Program-made: the position numbers and the translations under genes
Shown here: positions 23,008-32,547 of the stretch, piece after piece
Layout of the letters: each line of letters begins with the position of its first letter
Position numbering within the stretch: the first letter of the stretch is position 1
Assembly: GCA_000695325.1 (NCBI GenBank)
Contig: AVPN01000032.1
Coordinates: 16,007 to 52,563, forward strand
Length of the DNA: 36,557 nucleotides
DNA from: Pleurobrachia bachei
Taxonomy: Eukaryota > Ctenophora > Tentaculata > Cydippida > Pleurobrachiidae
Direction: 5' to 3'
The notes under the pieces: generated by a model
The model's database searches: none
Told to the model about the DNA's origin: nothing
What the model saw: only the letters and a program-made list of their open reading frames with translations

Positions 23008-23792
23008 ATGAAGGTTACAATTCCCGAGATTGCATGGCACAACCGGGATCCAGTGTTCAGTGCAGACTTCAGAGGGCGATGACCTGTTAGGACCGCATAC
23101 CGTTGTCGACCCCGTCTACGAGACGTTAAGGTAACGATGGTAACTGTGGTAACTGTGGTGGGAATAGGGACGAATTCTAATTGGTTTACTAAGCCTCAAC
23201 CATCTAGCCTCTAGGATAAACTGGTTACTGGGCTGGGGTTACTGGGCCTAATAACTGTTCGATCCCAGTTTATCCTAGATGGTTGAGGGTGGTTTAGAGC
23301 AGGAAGAGATGGGTTTAAATATCAATGAATGAGATCTGTTCAGGATTAAACGGTAGTAAAAAAAACAAGAGACAAAGATCTACACCGCACACCATGGAGT
23401 CTCCCTGCCCTTTGATGCCGAAGTGACATTTCTAGCGAATCTGAAGAGACACGAGAAAACAGTTAATTGTGTCCGGTTCTCACCCAATGGGAAATACCTT
23501 GCTTCAAGTGGAGATGGTAAGATGGGAGAGAGAAAATGAATCCATCGATTATGGGATGATATCATAACATGATCAGCGCTCGCTATAATAGTGAACAACA
23601 GAGTATCACTGGAACTAAATCCAAATTAAATTAAAACTGTTACTTTCTACAGATGGCGCCATGTTCTTGTGGCACGAACGAAATACAACAGGATCGGACC
23701 AGGCAATGGCAGCTACATTTGGTGATGATGATGCAGAGCAAAACAAAGAAACATGGTCTGCTTTCAAAATGCTTAGGTACTTTTAATTTGCC

Positions 23793-23839
<47 letters not shown>

Positions 23840-26800
23840 TCAGGGGACACATACTCTACAAAGAACATTGTCCGGTGTTCAAACCAGGACTACATGAAGT
23901 CACTGATTAAAATGACTAACTAACTTGTTTCTATTTGTATTTTCAGGGGACATATAGAAGATGTGATGGATATTTGTTGGTCGCCTGATGGCAAGAGTAT
24001 ACTGTCAGGTTCTATCGACAACAGTGCAATAGTGTGGGATGTAAAATCCGGTAAGACAACAGTTGTGTGCAGACAGTGTTCTAGAACAATGAGTCATATT
24101 TTCGTTTATAGGATAAATGTGACTCGATGATACCCATATCATACCACTAACACAATCGCTTGTATGACCAGATTTGTTTTCAGGAAAGAAGTCGTTCATT
24201 CTTAAGGAACATGGTCACTATGTACAGGGTGTTACCTGGGACCCTCTCTCGTACTACCTTTGTACTATATCTAGCGACAGGTACAAACTTTAACATTTCC
24301 AAATTATAACCGAGTAAACAAATCAAACTTTCTCTGAAATTGACCAAAATCTCTGCCCAGGACCTTGTTAGTGTACGAGGCAGCACGTTGCAACCTGCTA
24401 CATAATGTATCAAGAAATAAACAACTAAACAGTGAGGTTAAAAGCAACAAACTATTCGTGGAGGAGGGTGCTACAAAGTATTTCAGAAGACTAGATTTTA
24501 CCCCTGATGGTGCTTTCCTTCTTGTACCAGGTGAATATACAACTCAATTATTACAGTGTAGAAGGTTCGTGCCCGTGGCAACTAATCCAAGGGGTGGACT
24601 CAGTTTTGCTAACTGTTATTTCCCGGTTATTACCGTGTTCTTAGCTGAATTTTAGTGCTGTTAAATCCAGCTCTGTCCAATTATTACCATTATTATATAC
24701 AGCGGGTCAAGTTCCAACAGCCGATGATGTACAGAATGTGACATTCCTATTCGCCCGATCAAATCTTAAAACGTAGGTAACAGATGCAGCTAGTTCTGTT
24801 TTTAATAATCAGACATCATTATTAGTGTCCTTCCTCTGTTTGAGTGAATTATCTCTCCAGTTCTTTTAATTTCCAGTTTAGTTGTTTAGTTGTTTTTCTT
24901 TACATTCACACTCTCCCACCCTATAGCCCCGTATGCTACCTACCTGGACCTCACAAGCCCGTCTGTGTGGTACGGTGTTGCCCTGTCCTATTTGAGCTAC
25001 GGAACAAACAAACCGATAGCAAACAACAACGATTTAAGTAAGTAAAAGGAGTTTTATCGCTGTTTTATCGCTGACCCCCCCCCCACTGTTTTGGTACCAA
25101 GTCGAGATTTCCTCTAACCACTTTCCCCATTCCCAATTCCATCTCATTTCAGATTATCCAACTTATTAACACACAAACCTCCTCTCAGGTTACCCTACAG
25201 AAAGGAACATGGTCACTATGTACAGGGTGTTACCTGGGACCCTCTCTCGTACTACCTTTGTACTATATCTAGCGACAGGTACAAACTTTGACATTTCCAA
25301 ATTATAACCGAGTAAACAAATCAAACTTTCTCTGAAATTGACCAAAATCTCTGCCCAGGACCTTGTTAGTGTACGAGGCAGCACGTTGCAACCTGCTACA
25401 TAATGTATCAAGAAATAAACAACTAAACAGTGAGGTTAAAAGCAACAAACTATTCGTGGAGGAGGGTGCTACAAAGTATTTCAGAAGACTAGATTTTACC
25501 CCTGATGGTGCTTTCCTTCTTGTACCAGGTGAATATACAACTCAATTATTACAGTGTAGAAGGTTCGTGCCCGTGGCAACTAATCCAAGGGGTGGACTCA
25601 GTTTTGCTAACTGTTATTTCCCGGTTATTACCGTGTTCTTAGCTGAATTTTAGTGCTGTTAAATCCAGCTCTGTCCAATTATTACCATTATTATATACAG
25701 CGGGTCAAGTTCCAACAGCCGATGATGTACAGAATGTGACATTCCTATTCGCCCGATCAAATCTTAAAACGTAGGTAACAGATGCAGCTAGTTCTGTTTT
25801 TAATAATCAGACATCATTATTAGTGTCCTTCCTCTGTTTGAGTGAATTATCTCTCCAGTTCTTTTAATTTCCAGTTTAGTTGTTTAGTTGTTTTTCTTTA
25901 CATTCACACTCTCCCACCCTATAGCCCCGTATGCTACCTACCTGGACCTCACAAGCCCGTCTGTGTGGTACGGTGTTGCCCTGTCCTATTTGAGCTACGG
26001 AACAAACAAACCGATAGCAAACAACAACGATTTAAGTAAGTAAAAGGAGTTTTATCGCTGTTTTATCGCTGACCCCCCCCCCACTGTTTTGGTACCAAGT
26101 CGAGATTTCCTCTAACCACTTTCCCCATTCCCAATTCCATCTCATTTCAGATTATCCAACTTATTAACACACAAACCTCCTCTCAGGTTACCCTACAGAA
26201 TAGTGTACGCAGTAGCGTCACTTGGTGAAGTTATTATTTACGACACCGAACAACTCACCCCTATTTGTCTTGTTTCTGATATTCACTACGCCTGTATAAC
26301 TGACCTTGCATGGTAAGTTCTAACACCCACCTCGGCCCTATTCCCTTCCATGTTGGTTATATTGTGTTGCCAAATCGGAAATCCAAAACAACTCCTATCG
26401 AGCTATGAAGCGGCCCAAAAACAGTTTACATGCCCAGATTTGTCTTTTGTTCGCGCCAAAACTTTTCGTCGCGCGCGGTACGCTGTTATGTAGACTGGTT
26501 CGCGCGAACAAGGTCACGTGACCAACTTTTGGAGCCTGAAAGCCAGAGTTCGAATTCGGGCATGCCACCGCTTTGGTCGACGAGTGTGTCAAATATGGTT
26601 TCAACGAAAAGTTTTCTACTGGTCAATTGCTCGAGCCTCTACCACTATTTCAAAGTTCAATGAAAGACAAATTTTAAACCTGTTTTGGTCCCTTCTCCAC
26701 CGGATGGGACACCGTTTTGCCGTTATAGTACCGCTCAGTGTATTTTATGTGGTGCCCTGAGATTTGAATTTGCGCGGGAAACTAAACCACCCCTCCCTTC

Positions 26801-26977
26801 AGGTCGAGTAATGGACGTGTTCTAATGATAACCTCATATGATGGATTCTGTACTATCCTTTCATTCGAACAAGATGAACTTGGTACAGCCTACAACAAAA
26901 CCCCTTCCCCTCCTCCCTCCACGGAAATGGATGTTTCCTTGACAGACTCTAAAGAGAACGTGACAAATAACACGTGA
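23008..26977 (+). CDS. CHAF1B: Chromatin assembly factor 1 subunit B (p60), WD40 protein
   Basis: Subunit of CAF-1, which places histones H3-H4 on newly replicated DNA. Exons: 23008-23130, 23381-23516, 23653-23776, 23947-24050, 24184-24280, 24361-24530, 24703-24772, 24927-25037, 26187-26312, 26803-26977; with one copy of the duplicated part the total is 411 residues. The start [20 protein letters not shown] matches human p60 ([20 protein letters not shown]). Later stretches also match: [58 protein letters not shown]-like [23 protein letters not shown]. The protein stops soon after the propeller, lacking the long tail of the human protein. Exon 1's end and exon 2's acceptor are each spoiled by a complemented block. 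Exons 5 (part) to 9 (part) occur twice. AATAAA follows the stop directly. Confidence 0.95.
23081..23130. other. 50-base block complemented without reversal, CHAF1B exon 1
   Basis: As given, the frame of exon 1 stops at TGA (23080-23082) after SADFRGR. The complement of 23081-23130 in the same order continues the frame as SGQSWRMATAGADALQF, which fits human p60 (AGRIHRLASAGVDTNV as I recall it), and ends at GTAACG, a phase-0 donor matching exon 2. Confidence 0.9.
23194..23288. repeat. Inverted repeat in CHAF1B intron 1
   Basis: Left arm 23194-23224 (CCTCAACCATCTAG...ATAAACTGG) and right arm 23265-23288 (CCAGTTTATCCTAG...GGTTGAGG) pair along their length except for seven extra bases in the left arm, with a loop of about 40 bases. 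Could be a MITE remnant or an intronic hairpin. Confidence 0.75.
23361..23410. other. 50-base block complemented without reversal, CHAF1B exon 2 acceptor
   Basis: As given, the sequence before exon 2 is purine-rich and has no usable acceptor. The complement in the same order ends in a strong acceptor (TTTTTGTTCTCTGTTTCTAG), and the first codons become MWRVVPQRDG, which fits IWKVEKGPDG of human p60 in register. The exon then reads on as given ([13 protein letters not shown]). The right edge is 23410-23413. Confidence 0.9.
23794..23834. repeat. (GA)n microsatellite
   Basis: Pure AG dinucleotide run in CHAF1B intron 3. Confidence 0.95.
24204..26198. repeat. Tandem duplicate of 998 bp inside CHAF1B
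   Basis: 24204-25201 and 25202-26198/9 are almost identical (one base change noticed, 24289/25287 region). The unit runs from the middle of exon 5 to the first bases of exon 9. Exon copies in the second unit: 25202-25278 (part of exon 5), 25359-25528, 25701-25770, 25925-26035. Read as given, a transcript with both units would not keep a simple frame through the junction at 25200, which joins exon 9 to the middle of exon 5, so an assembly duplicate is likely. Confidence 0.95.
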
Positions 26978-26983
26978 AATAAA
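26978..26983 (+). terminator. Poly(A) signal of CHAF1B
   Basis: AATAAA begins one base after the TGA stop (26975-26977). No other canonical signal is as close. Confidence 0.6.
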
Positions 26984-28840
26984 GATAGAGCAAATTGGTA
27001 TTAAAGCATTGCGCCCTTTGATTCTCAGTATAAGTAGATACAATTCTGTGAAAGCGGCGGTTTTCCGGCATTTTAATTGTAACAATTTTAATTGTTGTTT
27101 AAATGTTCCTAACTTCTGTGTTTTGCGGTTTCTCACATTTCTGATCTTCGTGAAATGGATTCTCAATGACGTCAAACAGGGCGAATCAATAAAGATAATG
27201 GCTGGATGACGACTGGAAATGAAAGTGGCCACTAGTGGCATGATAATTGATATCTTTAATAGAAATCACTAAATGGATATTGATTTTCAAACTCTTGGGT
27301 CTTCTTGCAAAGTGCAAGAGAGTCAAATGAACTCCTGCTCCAACTTCCCCCAAAATTTTCCCACGCTCGAGTCTCTCATAACGCGCCGCGCGCAGCAGCA
27401 TGCTTTACTTGGGACCAGGGAGATACTTTCATTGCTGAATCTCTTTCGCGCGCTACGTTTATTGAAACTGCTCCAGCCACCTGTGACTGGCCACGGGCAC
27501 TCTCTCTCTCTCTGTGTCACGGTATCGACAAATGCGTGATTACTGTGTCACAAGTGCACTCACGCGTTGGGCCTCCACCGCTTGCTCGTTACCGATTCCC
27601 CTAGGTCGAATTTGAGGTCCTTCCACTAAATCTTGGGTCCTTTAACAGACAAGCAGGCACTGCGGTTCAAATCTGAGTTGAATTCAGATTAACTGCGATG
27701 TACCGCGGCAAGGGGGAGGGGCTAGTTATTTAGTGAAATTACGGAACGTCGCTAGCTGCTGTTTCTGGAACTGTAGTTACTAACTCGGAGTCAGAGGTCG
27801 TTAAGTCAGCGGCTGTCTCACTCGGTGAGCCGTTCTAGTTATCTGGTTTTCACTTTTCAGGCGTTCCCATCGCCCGGCTGTCAAATTAGTGACAGAAATC
27901 AATTCAATGTTGAGGGACGGCTACCCATTTAAACTCATAACTATGGACTGCAGTTATAGACTGAGACTGAAATGCACATAATTATGGATGATTGAAAAAG
28001 TCTACAAATGCAGTAGACCACGTTACCCATAGAGCTATATCAGATTCGACCAATCAGTGGTTAGCATTTGTCAGATTGCGCGACCCTGTATTTATGCTGC
28101 GCCGGCTCGCGGAGCGAGGGTTACGAAAGTAACAAGTTAGCATCGGACCCCTGGTCGCTATATTGCGGCACTATAATACGGCGCCAGTATAATAAGACAC
28201 AGAATTTAATCGGATGTTTTTAATCTCACTGATTTTTGAGAGTGAATGAACGCTTTAGGGGCGCTGTGTTTTCTCTCGTATTAAGTGATCAAAAGGGGAG
28301 GGGGATAAAAAAAGAGAGAGAATAGTAGTCTGAACGGATTGCAACAGAGCAACAGAGCAGCCTTATTAGTAAATTCGTATTGATTAATCCTTGTGCTCAC
28401 GTGAACAACAAGACTCTCGTTGGGGGTTTATAGAGACGAGAGGGAGGGAGATGGAGAGAGAGAGGGAGAGAAAGGCAGTGAAAGGTTGGTTAAAAACGAG
28501 AGTCTAACAGCTCCCGCGAGTTCATCAAATACGATTTTAGATTTAATAATACAACACCATGTAGTGCCCCTCCCTCCCAATCTTTTAGCTAACTCCCACT
28601 ACCATTTAGTATCCTACCTACATGTGGCTCCTTCATGTGTCAAAAAGTTCTAATAATTCTGATTTTTTTTCTCACTCACTCACTGTCCCTCTATCTCACT
28701 ATCCTTCTATCTCAAGTAATTTCTACTCAATTTGACAGGTGCAACCACGAGCAAATAACGAGTTAACCCAAATGAGAATTGCTATTTTTAAAGGTCATCT
28801 CTTGTCGGAAGAGAGCTGGAGATAGATAGAGAGAGAGATA

Positions 28841-28880
<40 letters not shown>

Positions 28881-29092
28881 AGCGATGTAGTTTGATTTGA
28901 CAGCAATAAATTGGTGTGGGGTTGAGCAGTTATTAGGTGATGTGACATGTGCTCAAGCTAGTCGAGAAGAGTAGAAATTAGAAATTCGCACGCGAGTATT
29001 TTATTAGTAAAACTTACCAATCATAGTGACATATCTCTCCCTCTCTCGCACTATCTTCAATCCCTCATTTTTCTTTATCGGGCTAAAGTTCG
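26984..29092. other. Intergenic region with CG-rich stretch and a MITE
   Basis: No exon recognised on either strand. 27370-27560 is richer in CG (ACGCGCCGCGCGCAG) and could be promoter sequence for an unseen gene. 27660-27700 has a small hairpin (CGGTTCAAATCTGA / TCAGATTAACTG). (GA)n runs are at about 28305-28480 and 28830-28880. Confidence 0.45.
28068..28135. mobile_element. 68-bp hAT-like MITE with 8-bp target duplication
   Basis: Begins TTGTCAGATTGCGCGACCC and ends GGGTTACGAAAGTAACAA, which are imperfect inverted repeats of each other, and is flanked on both sides by GTTAGCAT (28060-28067, 28136-28143). An 8-bp duplication is typical of hAT transposons. Too short to code; a deletion derivative moved by an autonomous element elsewhere. 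Related copies are at 33571 and 35012. Confidence 0.8.
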
Positions 29093-29172
29093 TGGTCATA
29101 TGGATCTAGTCGGGTAACGGGAAGAAATCTATGTACAGTATAATAGTTTACTATACCATGTTTTAGACCCAG

Positions 29173-29372
29173 TGAAGTTCAAGTTTCCTTGGTCAAAAAA
29201 TGAGCAGTTGGAGGCATTGAAGCATTCATTTTATGCGGAGTTCATTATGAACAATCATTCTACCCGGCTTCTCTCCGCCCTTTGTATCCCCCGCTGTTCC
29301 TATCTGGACCGCGTCTTCACAAAGCCTGTTGGTCGCTATATGAGAATTATAGCATTTAGTGGAGGCTCCTAA
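29173..29372 (+). CDS. Isolated TRP-channel-like exon, copy 1
   Basis: After an acceptor-like TTTTAGACCCAG an open frame of about 65 residues reads KFKFPWSKNEQLEALKHSF and later CIPRCSYLDRVFTKPVGRYM, then RIIAFSGGS and TAA. The second part resembles the segment before helix S1 of TRPC-type cation channels ([22 protein letters not shown] as I recall it). I find no neighbouring exons, so this is a lone exon, a fragment or a gene whose other exons lie elsewhere. There is no good donor before the TAA. Weak assignment. Confidence 0.4.
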
Positions 29373-30387
29373 CTAAAGAATATAGAACGCCAATTCAGCC
29401 AAGTCACATGTCTATTACTCAACCTTTAATCTAGCTGATTTCTTATTCTCTCTCCCTCTCTCTATCTATATCTATCTCAATGAAGAGAGGACAGTAAGAG
29501 TCATCTATCTTAGTCTTTTCTCCCTGATCATTGCTCAGGTAATTCTCAGGATTATCTAATGCAGAGGATTAAGGGGGTCCATTAACTAGGCCGAAATATA
29601 TATCTCCCCTAACAATCCTATTGCTCGGTTTAAATCATTACTTTCTACTCATTGTTTGTGGAGAGGGAGAGGGGGAGAGAGAGGGAGGGAAAGAGAGGAT
29701 GCTATGAATGTAAAGGGAGGGGAGAGAGATGAATTATGATTGTTTCTCTAAAATTAAACGATCCCTCATAGATCTCAATTTCTTCATTCTTTCCATCCCT
29801 TTTGAACAGCTTCAGCTCTTAGCTCCAGATTAAGGAACAGCTGAATGAGCTGCGGGGATCGAGAAAAATAAAAGGAAAAAGGGAGAGAGAGAGAGAAAGA
29901 GAGATGGGAGATCCTCTGATCTACCAATGTAAAAAGGACCTTCTATCTTTCCCCCCCTCTCTCTCTCTCTCTCTCCTACTCCCTAATCTGCATGACACTG
30001 ACTTATGCTTGTAATCCAATGTCGCTTAGTTATCATAATCACAGCTCTCTCTTTCTTCGTTTTATTCGAAGGGCCCCCACTATTAGTCTAATCGAGGGGG
30101 AAAGAGATACTCCTCTCTTTTATTCCCCCAAAAAGTGGGTCAATGATCCTCTCTTAGCTGGATCGAGCTGAGCTGGTTAAAGACAATGACAGTTTGAGAA
30201 CGGGTGACTTTGCTTAATCCTTCGGAATGAATATTGATCAGGATCCCTTTCTCTCTGGTTTTATAGTGGGAAAAGCGAAATAAAGTCTAGTGAGAGGGAG
30301 TGGGAGATGGTCATATGGATCTAGTCGGGTAACGGGAAGAAATCTATGTACAGTATAATAGTTTACTATACCATGTTTTAGACCCAG

Positions 30388-30587
30388 TGAAGTTCAAGTT
30401 TCCTTGGTCAAAAAATGAGCAGTTGGAGGCATTGAAGCATTCATTTTATGCGGAGTTCATTATGAACAATCATTCTACCCGGCTTCTCTCCGCCCTTTGT
30501 ATCCCCCGCTGTTCCTATCTGGACCGCGTCTTCACAAAGCCTGTTGGTCGCTATATGAGAATTATAGCATTTAGTGGAGGCTCCTAA
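30388..30587 (+). CDS. Isolated TRP-channel-like exon, copy 2
   Basis: Same exon as at 29173-29372, identical in protein, carried by the second tandem unit. Same doubts apply. Confidence 0.4.
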
Positions 30588-30816
30588 CTAAAGAATATAG
30601 AACGCCAATTCAGCCAAGTCACATGTCCATTACTCTTCCTTTAATCTAGCTGATTTCTAATTCTCTCTCTCCAGCTCTCTATCTATATATCTCAAGGAAG
30701 AGAGGACAGTAAGAGTCATCTATCTTATTCTTTTCTCCCTGATCATTGCTCAGGTAATTCTCAGGATTATCTAATGCAGAGGATTAAGGGGGTCCATTAA
30801 CTAGGCCGAAATATAT

Positions 30817-30866
30817 TAGAGGGGATTGTTAGGATAACGAGCCAAATTTAGTAATGAAAGATGAGT
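30817..30866. other. 50-base block, exact unreversed complement of 29602-29651
   Basis: Both copies share GGCCGAAATATAT before and TTGTTTGTGGAG after. Between them copy 1 reads ATCTCCCCTAACAATCC and copy 2 TAGAGGGGATTGTTAGG; all 50 positions are complementary in the same order. The region is non-coding, so I cannot say which copy is the original. Confidence 0.97.
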
Positions 30867-31522
30867 TTGTTTGTGGAGAGGGAGAGGGGGAGAGAGAGGG
30901 AGGGAAAGAGAGGATGCTATGAATGTAAAGGGAGGGGAGAGAGATGAATTATGATTGTTTCTCTAAAATTAAACGGTCCCTCATAGATCTCAATTTCTTA
31001 ATTCTTTCCATCCCTTTTGAACAGCTTCAGCTCTTAGCTCCAGATTAAGGAACAGCTGAATGAGCTGCGGGGATCGAGAAAAATAAAAGGAAAAAGGGAG
31101 AGAGAGAGAGAAATAGAGATGGGAGATCCTCTGATCTACCAATGTAAAAAGGACCTTCTATCTTTCCCCCCCTCTCTCTCTCTCTCTCTCCTACTCCCTA
31201 ATCTGCATGACACTGACTTATGCTTGTAATCCAATGTCGCTTAGTTATCATAATCACAGCTCTCTCTTTCTTCGTTTTATTCGAAGGGCCCCCACTATTA
31301 GTCTAATCGAGGGGGAAAGAGATACTCCTCTCTTTTATTCCCCCAAAAAGTGGGTCAATGATCCTCTCTTAGCTGGATCGAGCTGAGCTGGTTAAAGACA
31401 ATGACAGTTTGAGAACGGGTGACTTTGCTTAATCCTTCGGAATGAATATTGATCAGGATCCCTTTCTCTCTGGTTTTATAGTGGGAAAAGCGAAATAAAG
31501 TCTAGTGAGAGGGAGTGGGAGA

Positions 31523-32008
31523 GAAAGAGAGAGAGAGCTATCAGTACAAACTTTGACCCATCAGACAGCTTGTTGTAAACCCAGACTTATAGGAGAGGCC
31601 ATTATTACAAAAATCAAGCATACCAGTCAGACTGCTGCTGCATCTAGTTACTGGGAAGTTTTTGTCCGAGAGATCGAGAAAGGGAGGAAGAGAGATAGGT
31701 AATAGACATTCAGCGAGCTACCGATGGTTAAATTATATTCCTCTGATCTTGTAATGCGCCCGGTTAAGACAAAGGGTTAAACTCGAACATGTAGTAGCTC
31801 ACTAACTGTAATCGGTCTATACAGGATTAACAAACCGTTTATCTAATGCACTGGTTGGGTTATTATTTCCCTTCTTTGAGAGTAATTAAAGTAGGACACA
31901 GATCTCACTCAATCAATCCTTAGTAACCCCTTAGTTCTAGTCTGAAGTGTGATCCCTTGTACTATTGACGGTTAACATTCCCAACAAGAGGGGTAACTGT
32001 TACTGACA
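31523..32008. other. No gene seen between the TRP-like unit and the GPCR stop
   Basis: Mixed sequence with a short GA-rich start. Open frames without splice context or resemblance. This is the 3' flank of the minus-strand receptor gene. Confidence 0.5.
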
Positions 32009-32509
32009 TTACACCTGCAGGTTACTGATCGCCCTAACCAGTGGGTAACTGTTGAGATTTCTGGTAACCAGATGGGTGAGGAATCTCCGGAAGGGTACAC
32101 TTGTGTACGTGTAGATAATGTGGTTGCAGGACACATTCAGCATCAGGGCTTCCATTTGGAACAGGTAGAAGGATGGTGGGATGGAGCTTATACCAAGTAC
32201 CTGTATAGGGATACAAGGGGATATCAAGATTCAAAATAGTGGGGATCTTTGAAATTTTTTCCACCCCACCTCCAAGTATACCCTTTCATCAACCCTCTAT
32301 TCTCCCTACACCCTCCCTGTTCTATGGGATTCCGGTTCAGAGACATGTGTTATAGTAGGCATTGAAGGGTCGGGATAAAATATAGAAGATCGAGAATTAT
32401 CATGATTAATAAAACTGTTGGCCACGTTGAGTCTTATTTTGTAGGTTTGCAGAAATTATATTCCTGCATGTTGACTCAGTACTCACCTTTTCTCTCTCTC
32501 TCCCTCCAT

Positions 32510-32547
<38 letters not shown>

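Larger units (their letters stand above)
29093..31522. repeat. Tandem duplicate of 1.215 kb carrying the TRP-like exon
   Basis: 29093-30307 and 30308-31522 share the exon and its long CT/GA-rich flank. Differences are scattered single bases, short repeat-length changes near 29440-29480, and one 50-base complemented block (29602-29651 against 30817-30866). GA- and CT-rich tracts near 29660-29710, 29880-29905 and 29950-29980 recur in both. Confidence 0.95.

Noticed and set aside
26360-26800. tRNA-derived SINE in CHAF1B intron 9 (a GAGTTCGAATTC stretch like a B box)
   Set aside because: No matching A box at the right spacing, no tail and no target duplication.
27660-27705. tRNA gene (GGTTCAAATCT stretch)
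   Set aside because: It is explained by a small hairpin; no cloverleaf could be drawn.
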